Shown here in pieces: positions 47,158 to 59,005 of a DNA stretch of 64,000 nt. Origin of the DNA: Ehretia macrophylla (taxonomy: Eukaryota; Streptophyta; Magnoliopsida; Boraginales; Ehretiaceae); the NCBI GenBank assembly GCA_037974665.1, contig CM075767.1, positions 88,872,644 to 88,936,643 on the forward strand. Reading direction: 5' to 3'. The number at the start of each line of letters is the position of its first letter. Position 1 is the stretch's first letter. Below the pieces are notes generated by a model. That model was not told where the DNA came from. It searched no databases and saw only the letters and a program-made list of their open reading frames with translations. The position numbers and the translations under genes are program-made.

Positions 47158-47762
47158 TCACATTTTTGCCTCCGGAGTACAAACCATATATTGAGCATAA
47201 CGGGACAGTCGATCAAAACGTGCCGCGTACTGGGCCACCGTCATATTACCCTGAGTCAAGTGCATGAACTCCTCGATCCGCCTCTGCCTGGAAACTATAG
47301 GTACATATTTCTCCTTAAATACCTTAACGAAATTACCCCACAAGCGAGGCGTCTGATCAGTCTCCCACAGTGCCTCTACAGTGTGCCACCAATGCTCAGC
47401 ATCCCCGTGCAACAGAAATACAGCAAACTCCACTTTCTCTTCATTTGTATAATCAAGTGGCCTGAAAATCTTCTCGATCTCAGACAGCCAAGCCTCTACT
47501 TTCTCATCATCAGCTTCCCCGTAGAAGTTAGACGGGCGAAAGTCAAGGAATTCCCACATTCTGCTATGTCTCCCATGATTACCCTCATTCCAGTTGTTGT
47601 TGTTGGCTTCACGAGCATCCTGACGCTCCATCACACGTGATACGCGATCCATGGCATTCTCCATCATATTAAACATAGCTATACCAGGATTAGTCTGATA
47701 GGCATCCTCGGTCTCTTGAGGTTCACCGCTCTATTAGTAGTACGGGTACTAGGGCTAGCCAT
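47158..47762 (-). pseudogene. Gag N-terminus of the chromovirus, broken
   Basis: Gag forms the particle that packages element RNA. The retrotransposon-gag core is clear: FRPSNFYGEADDEKVEAW, an IEKIF helix, the AEHWW motif, then FKEKYVP and the MTVAQYAARFDRLSRYA helix. I place the likely original start at the ATG 47760-47762 (MASPSTRTT), because in-frame gag-like residues precede the first Met of the open stretch at 47676. A one-base loss near 47730 shifts the frame between that ATG and the core. A TGA at 47158-47160 ends the stretch, and the same frame continues beyond it. The leader between primer binding site and this ATG is ~240 bp. Confidence 0.85.
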
Positions 47763-48000
47763 CTATAGGCACAAATTACGATGTACAATTTATTGAAATA
47801 TGACAATTAAGAATCTAACGCATAAGATATGCAACATAGTATAGATACAATTCTAAAAACATTTAAGGCATGTAAGTCAGTTAAGCACCTAGAACATAGA
47901 AGGCACATTTATCACACAATAACACATAAACAAGTCATCCTAATTATCTTAGGGCTTTACCCACGGTCCGAGAGTTAAACCCGACTTAAGCAATCTAAGC

Positions 48001-48012
48001 TCTCTGATACCA
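48001..48012 (-). promoter_or_regulatory. Primer binding site of the chromovirus
   Basis: Minus strand tggtatcagaga, 12 bp inside the 5' LTR end at 48025. Same tRNA type as the LARDs, with a two-base difference at the 3' side. Confidence 0.8.
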
Positions 48013-48024
48013 TTTCTTCTAAGG

Positions 48025-51000
48025 TGTCACGCCCTAACCCGGCCTATAAGGTTAGACTAGGGTGTGAACTAACATTCAAGTAATATCACGTACTTAGTTG
48101 TTGATGAAGATTAACACCTAATGATTTGGTCTAAACTCCAAAGTTTTTCCGAAAAACCAACAGCATAATGGCTGTAATTGGCCCTTTGGTTTAACCTAAT
48201 TCTCTAAACGCCTCAAATGTTTACCATCTCAAATTCATTTCCAACTAAGATTACTACTTTACCATCAATTGAATGGCCTATTGGTTATTTCGACATCCCG
48301 TTTGGTTTACAACCTAGCATGATGCTATGTCTCGTTTGTTTGTTTGACCTCGTTTCAAAATATACCTATTTAAGATTGGATAAATTAATTTACTTAGTCC
48401 TCACTAATGCATCATAACCTATGATAATACTAGCGGTAATAAAAGCATAACGATCATAGTAATGTCTAGTATCAGTCTATTTAGTATAAGTACAAACCAA
48501 AATTAGACCCCAAATTATAACGGGGGTCTTTTACATCATGACATCGAGTAACACAAAAGGAAATAGTCTTCAAGTAACATAAAATTCACAAGTAGTCACG
48601 TTCAAGCAAAACAACAAAGACAGGCAATCACTCTAGGAGTTCATCATTAGATACATTGTCCTCGGGTACTTGTACCTGTTCTTCTTCACCTGTGATGAAA
48701 AAGATGGTGAGTCCTTATGAACTCAGCGAATGAGAAACGAGAAATACGTTTTGAAACTCATTTTCCGGTTCAATTATGAAAACTCCTTTTTGAAAACATG
48801 TCATGTATTGCAAATAACAAGGTACACAAATATATGAAACAAATCGAGTAACATATACATTTACCAATCATTTCAAGGATACGGTGAGCATTTGCTCTCA
48901 ATTTCAATTCCAATACAATTGTTGCGGCTGACTTCAATAATCCACTTATCGCTCCCAATTGGGTGTACTCTGGATGTACCCCGAAACCTACGACCCAACT
49001 CTTCGAGGGTGGAATGCCAAGCGAGAGAGGGAATTGGACCATGGTAGTCACGGGAGCACCGGCAAACCCTATGCCGCTCGAAGTTCGTGAAACGCTACCA
49101 TGCCACAATGAAAGGTTGCAACCTCCTATGCAATGAAAATTTATAACATTTAACATATCACATTAGGAGGACAACAAAGTACGTCGCCTCCGAATAGTTA
49201 TAAGGTCGCACGTTGTCAAGTAGTCAAACAAGGCACGATAAGACAAGTAATTTCACTTGAAAGGCATATAGAGCCATGTGAATATTAAACGGGCAGCCAT
49301 GTAACACATGTAAGTCAAGCCATATAACTCATTTCGAAGTCCACGTAATCAAGTGGTACGATTATTCAACATGCAACAACATTTACGTGGGTTTGGTTAC
49401 AAGAAAAACTTATTTGACAACATGCAATGGTCGAAATCACATTTGAAGTTATAAGACATTTACGGGCAGCCATTAAGCATATAATTTCCACACAATATAC
49501 AAATGATCAATACTTAGCAAAACTACCTAGTCATTAGGGTTTCCATTTCGTGTATATTCGTGCAATTTGAGCCTCAACCCAACTCAAAGTCAATCTCAAA
49601 CCATACATCATTTAATTCAACATCCTCAAACATTCAAAACAGTCCACACAACATCCCGAAGCTACAATCCAAAGCATTTAATTCAACAAGAGAAGTCACC
49701 ACAATTTTTCTAAGTACAACATTAAGTGAAACCCTTACTGCAATAGGCTGTTTTCTCACAATCAATAGGATAATCAAACAATCTCCAAATCCGGTGAATA
49801 AGATGTAAAATTAAAGCTTAAGAATGTAACTAAACTCAGAAACAAACCTTGCATCAATTGGAGTTCAGAATCATTAGTTATAGCTGAAACAGTGAGATAG
49901 CACAAAACTGTCCAGATTTGCACACTTTTCAGAAATTGACGTTTTTGAAGTCCTTAGAGTCAGTTTTAGCGTTGGTGCATTTCTGACAAAATTTTCCAGA
50001 ACTGAAACCTCTATGAGCACACCAAATTTCATGCATTTCTGACATAATTTACTGTGTCAAATATGATTCGTTCCACAAGGTCAGTGCATCTTCCAAAACC
50101 TGCTTCATTTTTCCAGATTTCCAGATTTGGTCACATTTTAACGATTTGCCATTTTGAGGACCTTAGAGTCAAAATTAGCTTCGGAATATTTCTGGGAAAA
50201 ATGTTCAAAACTGTCCAAACTAGTCACCTACAAATTGTCAAGCATTTTCAACATCATTTTCCTAGGTAAACTTACCTCGAACAGACTGGTCAGAGAGCTG
50301 TCAACAATTTCGACTTCACCTAGCATCATTTTGAAGCCAAGATCTTGTCATGCATGGTTGTTTAAGCTTATGAACGACCATATAGCTCAAGTACAGAAGA
50401 AAATACACACATTTATGAGCATGCATGTGAATTTTTGAAGAGTTTTCAAATGGTTTTAACCCTCACCTTAGCAATCAACCAAAAGATGCTCAAAAACCTT
50501 GTTGAAGCTCAACTTTCTTCCTCTCCTTGCTTAGCCGAAATCCCAACTAGCTTTTCTCTATTTTTCCCAGCTTAGTGATCAATCTCTTAGCACATGCATG
50601 AGGTCATAACATGAAGAAAAGAAATGGATGCCAAGACACTTACCTAGGCCGAATGGAGTCTTCAATGCACATGCAAGTGTAATTTTCACCTCCTAGCTAG
50701 CTCGGTTGAGGTTCTTTGCTTGTATCTTGCTTTGCTTAGCTATGGTGTGAAGAAGAGAAGCTATGGAGATGAAGAACTCAGCCAAGGCCGAGAATGAGAG
50801 AGGAAAATGAGATGAAGAGAGAAAAAAAATGAAAGAGAAATGAAGAAAATGACAAACAATGAAGCCTTTTGCAAATTTGAGGAGCATGTCGGCCTTGGGC
50901 TTCCAAATCTGAATTTTTTGTGTATTCAAGGTGGAAATTTGAAATGCTTGCATGGGCTATGAGTTTTTGGTCGAGCAAGAGAGAGATTTGTGGTGGTCTT

Positions 51001-51544
51001 GGTCATTTTTTTATGCATTTGTGTCATAGTTTGTCTAAATGTGTCTAGGAATTAAATTATATTGAATAAGCATGCATAAATACCACCTAGTGGTCGGCCA
51101 AGCATGTGAAAAATTATGAATTTTTGTCTTGGCTGAGCTTATTTTATTGCATTTGTTTGGAAGTGCAAAAGAAAAGGAATAAAGAATGAAGAATGTTTAG
51201 TGTTTGGTGCATTTTTTGTCTTCTAGTGAGTTAAATTAGGATTATTATATTGATAGTGGATTTTGTAGGATTGTTTAATAGTCTAGTGCTCCATGAAAGA
51301 TGCTTTCTTGATTAGCGTGAAGGCACGCTTTCGTAGGTCTAGGGCACGCACTACGAGGTAGGATGCGAACTACGAGACGAATACACGTTTTTCAAGTAAA
51401 TGCACGCAACCCTAATTGAATGCACGTAATTCAATGTATGGCAAATAAAATGAACACAATTCTTAAACCTAGGTCATGGCACACAAATCTAGGTTAGGGC
51501 ACACGAAGCGAGGTTTCGCACGCAAATCGGGGTCGGGCCTCACA
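48025..51544 (-). repeat. Middle LTR of the chromovirus (5' LTR of the full unit, 3' LTR of the fragment)
   Basis: 3520 bp on the minus strand, tgtgaggcccgacc at 51544 to gttagggcgtgaca at 48025. It has a primer binding site on one side and a polypurine tract on the other. ACGTG-type repeats lie at 51313-51544. Open frames at 48217-48417, 48770-49156, 49560-50438 and 50693-50978 are LTR sequence without recognisable products. Confidence 0.9.
48709..49192 (-). other. Conserved LTR hairpin module (chromovirus middle LTR)
   Basis: Same module on the minus strand. The large hairpin is at 49102-49040, where the core has drifted (gagcggcatagggtttgcc). The outer stem catggtag/ctaccatg is intact. 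Confidence 0.65.
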
Positions 51545-52072
51545 TCCTCCCCTCCTTAAAAGAATTTCGTCCCGAAATTCAATATTACCTTGAAATAGAG
51601 CTGGATATTGCTGCTCCATCTGGTCTCGCCTTTCCCACGTTGCTTCTTCGACTCCATGATGATCCCACAACACCTTCACCATAGGTATAGTTCTGCTGCG
51701 CAACTCCCGATCCTGCTGGTCTAGGATCCGAATGGGCTTCTCCTCGTAAGACAAGTTCTCCCGAAGCTGCAACGGCTCTGGCTCCAAGATATGCGACGAA
51801 TCAGGATGATACTTCCGCAGCATCAAAACATGAAAGACGTCGTGAATATTGGAGAGGTTCTGGGGTAGTGCTAGGCGATACGCCAACTTGCCAACCTTCT
51901 CAACTATCTCAAATGGTCCCACAAATCTCGGGCTCAACTTTCCACCCTTGCCATGCCTAATCAGTCCCCTCCGGGGTAATATCTTCAAGAACACCTTGTC
52001 GCCAACCTCAAACTCGAGACTCCGTCTCCGTCGGTCTGCATAACTCTTTTGCCTGCTCTGGGTGGTAAGCAT
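51494..52072 (-). pseudogene. Integrase C-terminus with chromodomain, second chromovirus copy
   Basis: A 192-codon open stretch. It covers the end of integrase (RFVGPFEIVEKVGKLAYRL, the GPY/F module), the YHPDSSHIL linker and a complete chromodomain (ILDQQDRELRSRTIPMVKV, then WDHHGVEEATWERRD and the QQYPALF end). The frame passes through the polypurine tract (EILLRRGG) into the LTR and stops at 51494. A TGA at 52073-52075, where the other copy has a Gln codon, separates it from the core upstream. It is the better preserved chromodomain of the two. Confidence 0.9.
51545..51561 (-). promoter_or_regulatory. Polypurine tract of the second chromovirus copy
   Basis: Minus strand aaggaggggagga directly before the LTR at 51544. 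Confidence 0.85.
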
Positions 52073-52609
52073 TCATTTTCGGATGAGGTAGATATTATCA
52101 ACAGTCTTCATCAGTTCAGGTAAAAGGGTTGGGTCAAAAGTCTTCGTCTCACCTACTTCATCCCAGTAAATTGGGGATCGACACTTACGTCCATACAGCG
52201 CCTCAAATGGGGCCATCCCGATAGTGGCCTGATAACTATTGTTGTAGGCGAACTCCGCTAGAGATAGATATTTCTCCCAACCTTTCCCGAAATCTAACAC
52301 ACATGCCCTCAGCATATCCTCCAGAATCTGAATAGTTCTCTCTGATTGACCATCCGTCTGAGGGTGATAAGCCGTGCTAAAACTCAATTTCGTTCCCAAA
52401 GCTTCTTGCAATCTCTTCCAAAATCGGGAAGTAAAACGAGGATCCTTATCCGATACAATACTCACAGGCATCCCGTGCAATCTCACAATCTCCGCTACAT
52501 ACATATCTCCCAATTCCTCAGGACTATCCTCCTTGTTCATCGGTAAGAAGTGCGCCGACTTAGTCAATCTATCCACTATAACCCAAACGGCGTCATGACC
52601 CTTTCGTGA
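52073..52609 (-). pseudogene. Integrase core fragment, second chromovirus copy
   Basis: Begins abruptly inside the integrase core ([20 protein letters not shown]) and contains the second Asp ([13 protein letters not shown]), the Glu ([13 protein letters not shown]) and AEFAYNNSY. The N-terminal zinc domain and the first core Asp are missing because the element is cut at 52609. Ends at the TGA 52073-52075. The sequence is close to the copy at 43574-44656. Confidence 0.9.
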
Positions 52610-52616
52610 CTTAGTC
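52610..52616. other. Junction filler between chromovirus fragment and LARD-2
   Basis: The seven bases cttagtc match neither side's collinear sequence. With the next bases they copy gacttagtcaat, found about 50 bp inside at 52558-52569. This looks like a templated filler made during end joining. Confidence 0.55.
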
Positions 52617-53561
52617 AATTTATTTGAGGTTGAAACTATTCATCTTAGGAGTTTTGGATAAGATTAAAAGAAAATTTTGAAGCCTTGTGACTTGAAAATA
52701 GAGATTTGAATAAGGAAATAAATTGTGGATCATAAGCTGATGAAATTTACTTGTAAGAGTTGAACTAGTGTATCTTGATTAGTTTACCTATGCAATTTCG
52801 ATGGCAATTTGTTGGTGGTACTTAATAAACCTTAGAGTTTGAGTTTCATGAATCTCAACGGTCTTTCTCCTTGATTACGAGCGTAAAGGTTAACGGAACT
52901 GGGGAAGAATGTTAGTGAATAGAAGCCTATAACCGGGAGACTAGTTATTAGAAGATTTGTTAATCTAATGTACCTACGAGATAAGGATTATGATATTGTC
53001 GATAGATGACGATTTGAGATGGATTAGTTGTTTGGTGAGTTCTTCTTGAAGATAGGGTCGTGTTGTAGAAATGATCCATAACATGTGTAGGTCCTACGTG
53101 TTAGCAATTTTGAAGCTAGTAGATAGGATATGTAAATCGGATATAGACCTATCATCTTGAATTAGCGTATGTCACCCTAGGATCATGGAATTATTGTGAT
53201 ATTCCTTTTGAGGTATGAATGCGAGATTGATACAACATGAGTCATGATTTTGGAGTTATAGTTATATAGTCTGAATACCGATGCAGCCTTGATGACTATG
53301 TATGGAGATTCTAACCTTAGTTAATAAACTTGACATTAAGATCAAATGGAGAATAGAGTCGTTCAAAGGAGAGAACTGTAAATGTAGAGGTCACACCGAA
53401 CTAAATGATTAGAGAAACATAGGAAGTGAATTGGTTGTGGTAAGAGATCGCCAAAAACGGGATGAACCGGAGTAGGAAGAATAACAAGGGTCAGAATCCG
53501 TCTAAATGACCTCAATAGGCAGGAATGAATTTCGGGACGAAATTCTTTTAAGGAGGGAGGA
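52617..53561 (+). mobile_element. LARD-2 internal region, second part
   Basis: Non-coding and collinear with LARD-1 31968-32913. It starts at aatttatttgagg and ends with the polypurine tract aaggagggagga (53549-53561) before the 3' LTR. The open frame at 53363-53668 (minus) crosses the LTR boundary and is not a gene. Confidence 0.85.
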
Positions 53562-56500
53562 TGTGAGGCCCGACCTTGAATAATGTGTATTACCTCAATT
53601 TGCGTGCCATAGACCAAGAATGATATGACTGACCTTGGATTACGTGCCCTATCTTGATTTTCGTGCATGCCTCGTCATTTGTGCCTTGACTTGGAATTAT
53701 GTGCCCTAATCCTCGACTTATGTGCCCCGACTTCGAATTGCGTGCGTTATCTCGTTTTACGTGCCTTGACCTTGAATTGCATGTCCTAACCTAGGTTTAA
53801 GAGTCGTACCTCAATTTACGTGCATTGCATTGAATTACGTGCATTCATTTAGGGTTACGTGCATTTACTTGAAAAACGTGCATTCGTCTCATAGTTCGTG
53901 TACTACCTCGTAGTGCGTGCCCTAGATCTAGGAATCCGTGCCACCACGTTAATCAAGAAAGAATCCTACACAAAGCTCTAGACACTAAAATAATCCTACA
54001 CAATCCACAAACCAATATTATATTCCTAATTCAAATTCTGTACAAACTCCACTAACAATAAAATAATACTAAACTATTCCTACATTTCCCACTATCTATT
54101 ATTCTATTCATAATTCAACTCATCAACAAACATTCCTATATTTTATTCTACCTAGATTCCCTCATTCCCCAACATTCCTATGACAATTCTAATGACACAA
54201 ATGCATAAAAAATTAGTCCTAGACAAACTATGACAAAACACTTAACACAATGCATAAAAAAATTGCTCAAATTCTCCTCAAATCTCCACCATTTTCGACC
54301 AAACCACCTATGCCCATGCTAACATTTTAAATTCCATCTTAAAGACACAAAAAAATCAGATTTTAATAGCCCAAGGCTGACCATTGCTTTGATGAATGCA
54401 AAAAAGTTTCATTCCTTGTCACATTTTGTCATTTCTTCATTTCTTCCTCAACTTCTCTCTCTCCCTCTCATTCTCTCTCTCCATTTCGGTTTTGGCTGAG
54501 TTCTCTCCACCTCCTAGCTCATCTTCTTCATCATATGGTGCAACAAGACAAGCAACCATCAAAGAAACTCAAGCAAACAAGCTAAGATGCGAAAACTACA
54601 CATGCATGTCCTTTGAAGACTTCTATTCGGCCCTAGGTAAGCTTCTTGGCTTCCATTTCTTTTCTTCATGTTCTAACCTCATTCATGTGCTAAGAGATTG
54701 ATCACTAAGCTAGGAAAAATAGAGAAAAGCTAGTTGGAATCTTGGCTAAGCAAGAAGAAGAAGAGATTTGAGCTTCAACAAGGTTTTTGAGCATCTTTTG
54801 GGTTGATTGCAAAGGTGAGGGCTAAAACCTTTTGAAAACTCTTCAAAAATTCACATGCATGCTCATAAATGTATGTATTTTCTTCTGTACTTGAGTTATA
54901 TGGTCGTTCATAAGCTTAAACAACCATGCATGGCAAGATCTTGGCTTGAAAATGATGCTAGATGAAGTCGAATTGTTGACAGCTCTCTGACCAGTCTGTT
55001 TCGAGGTAAGTTTAGCTAGGAAAATGATGTTGAAAATGCATGAAACTTGGTAGGTGACTATTTTGGACAGTTGTGAACATTTTTCCCTGAAATAGGCCGA
55101 AGCAAATTTTGACTCTAAGGTGCTCAAAATGGAAAATCGTTAAAATATGTCCAAATCTGGAAATCTGGAAAAATGAAGCAGGTTTTGGCAGATGCACTGA
55201 CCTTGTGGAACGAACCAACTTTTACTTATTAAATGATGTCCAAAATGCATAAAATTTGGTGTGCTGCTATATTATTCAGTTCTGGACAATTTTTCCAGAA
55301 ATGGACCAAGGCTAAATCTGACCCTAAGGACCTCAAAAACGTCAATTACTGAAAAGTGTGCAAATCTGGACAGTTTTGTGCTACCTCACTGTTTCGGCTA
55401 TAACTAATGATTCCGAACTCCAATTGATGCAAGGTTTGTTTCTGATTTTAGTTAACTTCCTAAGATTTAATTTGACATCTTATTCACTGGATTTGGAGAT
55501 TGTTTGGTCATCCTATTGATTGTGAGAAAACAGCCTAATGCAGTAAGGGTTTCACTTAATGTTGTACTTAGAAAAATTGTTGTGACTCCTCTTGTTGAAT
55601 TAAATGCTTGGGATTGTAGCTATGGGATGTTGTGTGGACTGTATTGAATGTTTGAGGATGTTGAATTAAATGATGCATGGTTTGAGATTGACTTTGAGTT
55701 GGGTTGAGGCTCAAATTGCATGAATATACACGAAATAGAAACCCTAATGACTAGGTAGTTTTGCTAAGTGTTGATCATTTGGATGTTGTGTGGAAATTAT
55801 ATGCTTAGTGGGCTGCCCGTAAATGTCTTATAACTTCAAATGTGATTTTGACCATTGCATGTTGTCAAATAAGCTTTTCTTGCAACCGAACCCACGTAGA
55901 TGTTGTTGCATGTTGAATAATCGTATCACTTGATTACGTGGACTTCGAAATGAGCTATATGGATTGACTTGCATGTGTTACATGGCTGCCCGTTTAATGT
56001 TCATATGGCTCTATATGTCTTTCAAGTGAAATTACTTGTCTTATCGTGCCTTGTTTGATTACTTGACAACGTGCGATCTTATAACTGCTTGGAGGTGACC
56101 TACTTTGTTGTCCTCCTAATGTGATATGTTAAATGTTATAAATGTGCATTGCATATGAGGTTGCAACCTTTCAGTGTGGCATGGTAGTGTTTCACGAACG
56201 CCGGGCGGCATAGGGCTTGTCGGTGCTACCGTGACTACCATGGTCCAATTCCCTCTCTCGCTTGGCATTCCACCCTCGGAGAGTTAGGTCATAGTTTTCG
56301 GGGTACATCCGGAATACACCCAATTGGGAGGGTTAAGTGGCTGTTTGAACTCGTCCGTATCAATTGTATCGAAATTGAAATTGAGGTCAAATGCTCACCG
56401 TATCCTCGAAATGATTTGTAATTGTATCTGTTACTCGATTTGTTTCATATATTTGCGTACCTTATTATTTGTAATACATGACATGTTTTGAAAAAGGAAT

Positions 56501-57282
56501 TTTCATAATTGAACCAGAAAATGAGTTTCAAAACGTAATTCTCGTTTCCCCTCGTTGATTTCATAAGGACTCACCCTCTTTTATCATCTCAGGTGAAGAA
56601 GATCAAGAACAGGTACCCGAGGACGATGCCTAACAATGGTTCCTTGGAGTGATTGCCTGTCCCTACATGCTTTTGTGCTTGCCTGAAAGTGGTTGCTATA
56701 TGGATGTTTTGTTTAATTGCAAACTACTCATTTCATTTATGTAAATGACCCCGTTATAATTTGGGTCTAATTCTGGGATTGTACTATCTATAACCGGACG
56801 AACTTTTATTTGGTTGTTTGCTTTCGTTTTCTTAATTAATAGTTATCGTAGGCATTCAAACAACTAGATGAACAATCAACTAAGTTAATTCTATCTAATT
56901 TCACTTAGGTGCTCATTTGCAAACTAAAGGATAATAGGTACTCGCATGATAGGAAATTGACAAATAAACGGGACATAGTTATCATGTTAGGCTTATTAAC
57001 CAAATGAGACTTTCAAGATAAACTAGTAGGCAAATCGGTTGGTGACAGATAGGAGTCCTTAATTGAATTGGATTAATGATTGGAATAATTAAAGCATTTA
57101 GAGAATTTGGTCAAACCAAAGAGCCCAATTACAGCCGTTATGCTGCCGGTTTACCGAAAAACTTTGGAGTTTAGACTAAACCATTAGGTGTTAATTCTTC
57201 ATAAACAACTAAGCACGTGACATTACTTGAATGTTTAGTTCACATCCTAGTCTAACCTTATAGGCCGGGTTGGGGCGAGACA
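53562..57282 (+). repeat. LARD-2 3' LTR
   Basis: 3721 bp, tgtgaggcccgacc to ggttggggcgagaca (one base off the usual end). ACGTG-type repeats 53562-53960, CT-rich run near 54450-54483, hairpin module 56091-56573. It ends only 32 bp before 5S copy L22. Open frames at 54396-54701 and 54843-55218 are LTR shadows. Confidence 0.9.
56091..56573 (+). other. Conserved LTR hairpin module (LARD-2 3' LTR)
   Basis: Same order of elements as at 36849-37330. Large hairpin 56180-56242 with catggtagt/actaccatg outer stem; the inner core has one change (gggcttgtc). Confidence 0.65.
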
Positions 57283-57981
57283 AACACATAAAGCAATTGT
57301 GCCCTCAACATGATGGGTGCGATCATACCAGCACTAATGAACCGGATCCCATCCGAACTCCGAAGTTCAGCGTGCTTGGGCGATAGTAGTACTAGGATGG
57401 GTGACCCCTTGGGAAGTCCTCGTGTTACACACCCTTTTCAATTTTTTTTGCCCTGGTTAGGGTTGCCAAGATACTTTATCCACCAAATCTCTATTACTGA
57501 ATCGCACTGAACATTGGGCAAGACAACATCGTTTCACGTAGAGGCTGGGCCAGCAAACCAAGGGCGTAGGGTTTGTGACCAAGTCTCCGTCGCTCCGGTG
57601 CCCATAACTTTTCATCCGCAGGGAGTTACGCGGCGCACAGCATATCGTTGCAAAGCTCTCTGAGGGCTCTACGACGGGGGCAACGAGCTTGCTCGTTGTG
57701 CTCATTTTTGGAGCCCAAAATTGAACGTTTTCATCAGTTTCAGGCCACTTTTCTTCTTTTGCTCTGTTTTTTCGTCACGAATCGTACGTCGTGAACTATT
57801 AAAAGGATGACAACCTGACTTGCTGGACATCAAAGGCCCTACAACGTGTCGATATCACGTCTTGCGAGGATGCTGCGTTGTTGAAGCGGATGGGTTATCG
57901 TTAAGCCCATTGGGCTTTTGAATGGGCCATCTCTCTAGGCTGGGACTATGAACTGTTAACACAAATAGGAATTTTGCTCTC
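57283..57981 (+). repeat. 5S rDNA array remnant, last plus-strand unit
   Basis: Only the final 32 bp of an upstream spacer, gene L22 and one spacer (57435-57981) are left in plus orientation. The spacer runs to the ttgctctcaa segment just before where the next gene should start, then flips orientation. Confidence 0.92.
57315..57434 (+). rRNA. 5S rRNA gene copy L22
   Basis: Full length. Changes C26A, A40C, A54C (box A), G70T, C95T, G113A and C117A. It shares A54C and G70T with L2. Position -1 is T rather than the usual C, and only the -32 to -1 promoter segment separates it from the LARD-2 LTR. Confidence 0.93.
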
Positions 57982-58208
57982 AAAGAGCTTTGCAACGGTA
58001 TGTTGTGCGCCGCGTAACTCCTTACGGATCAAAAATTATGGGCACCCGAGCGACGTAGACATTGTCACAAACCCTACGCCCTCGGTTTGCGGGCCCATCC
58101 TCTACGTGAATCGAAGTTGTCTTGCCCAATGTTCTGTGGGATTCAGTAATAGAGATTTGATGGATAAAGTATCTTGGCAACCCTAACCAGGGCAAAAAAA
58201 ATTGAAAA

Positions 58209-58328
58209 GTGGGTGCAACACGAGGACTTCCTAGGGGGCCACCCATCCTAGTACTACTCTCTACCAAGCACGCTTAACTTCAGAGTTCTGATGGGATCCG
58301 GTGCATTAGTACTGGTATGATTGCACCC
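58209..58328 (-). rRNA. 5S rRNA gene copy R1
   Basis: Full length, first minus-strand copy. Changes G7A, C18T, C47T, G66T, C67A, A90G, G97A and C119A. Confidence 0.93.
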
Positions 58329-58885
58329 GTCATGTCGACGGCACAATTCCTATATGTGTTAACGGTTCACAGTCCCAGCCTAGAGAGATGACCCATTCAA
58401 AAGGCCCAATGGGCTTAACGACAACCCATTCGCTTCAACAACGCAACATCCACGCAAGACGTGATATCGACACGTTGTAGGGCCCATTGATGTCCCGCGA
58501 GTCAGGTTGTCGTCCTTTTAACAATTCACGACGTACGATTCGGGACGGAAAAATAGAGCAAAAGAAGAATAGTGGCCTGAAACTAATAAAAACGTTCGAT
58601 TTTGGGCTCCAAAAATGGGCACAGCGAGCAAGCTAGCTACCCCCATCGTAGAGCTCTCAGAGAGCTTTGTAACGGTATGCTGTGCGCCGCGTAACTCCTT
58701 ACGGATCAAAAGTTATGGGCACAAAAGCGACGGAGACCTGGTCACAAACCCTACACCCTCGGTTTGCGGTCCCAGCCTCTACGTGAAGCGAAGTTGTCTT
58801 TCCCAATGTTCCGTGGGATTCAGTAATGGAGATTTGGTGGATAAAGTATCTTGGCAACCCTAACCAGGGCAAAAAAAAATTGAAA

Positions 58886-59005
58886 AGGGGTGCAACTCTT
58901 GGACTTCCCAGGGGGTCACCCATCCTAGTACTACTCTCACCCATGCACGCTTAACTTCGGAGTTCTGATGGGATCCAGTGCATTAGTGCTGTTATGATCG
59001 CACCC
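58886..59005 (-). rRNA. 5S rRNA gene copy R2
   Basis: Full length. Changes C14A, C29T, T62A (box A), C67T, T106A, C107A, T109A and C120T. The cluster at 106-109 would weaken the terminal part of the RNA fold. Confidence 0.93.

Larger units (their letters stand above)
39867..52609 (-). mobile_element. Tekay-like chromovirus (Ty3/gypsy), tandem LTR-internal-LTR-internal fragment
   Basis: Read on the minus strand: a partial internal region with integrase end and chromodomain (52609-51545), a full LTR (51544-48025), a full-length but decayed gag-pol (48024-43224), and a second LTR (43223-39867). The middle LTR serves as 3' LTR for one unit and 5' LTR for the next. Domain order gag, protease, reverse transcriptase, RNase H, integrase, chromodomain identifies a chromovirus. 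LTRs of ~3.4-3.5 kb and the sequence style fit the Tekay/Del clade. The fragment at the high end is cut inside the integrase core and joined to LARD-2 through a short filler. Confidence 0.9.
34333..57282 (+). mobile_element. LARD-2: non-autonomous LTR retrotransposon split by a minus-strand gag-pol element
   Basis: 5' LTR 34333-38041, internal 38042-39866 plus 52617-53561, 3' LTR 53562-57282. The minus-strand element 39867-52609 interrupts it and about 140 bp of LARD internal sequence is missing at the junction. No target duplication joins the two outer flanks: polypurine tract of another copy on the left, aacac of 5S spacer on the right. So the left boundary was made by recombination. Confidence 0.85.

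Noticed and set aside
22457-57282. The whole 35-kb block as a single insertion event into one 5S spacer
   Set aside because: Left flank (tctac) and right flank (aacac) do not match, about 330 bp of spacer are missing between them, and a 5S fragment lies inside. More than one insertion and later recombination are needed.
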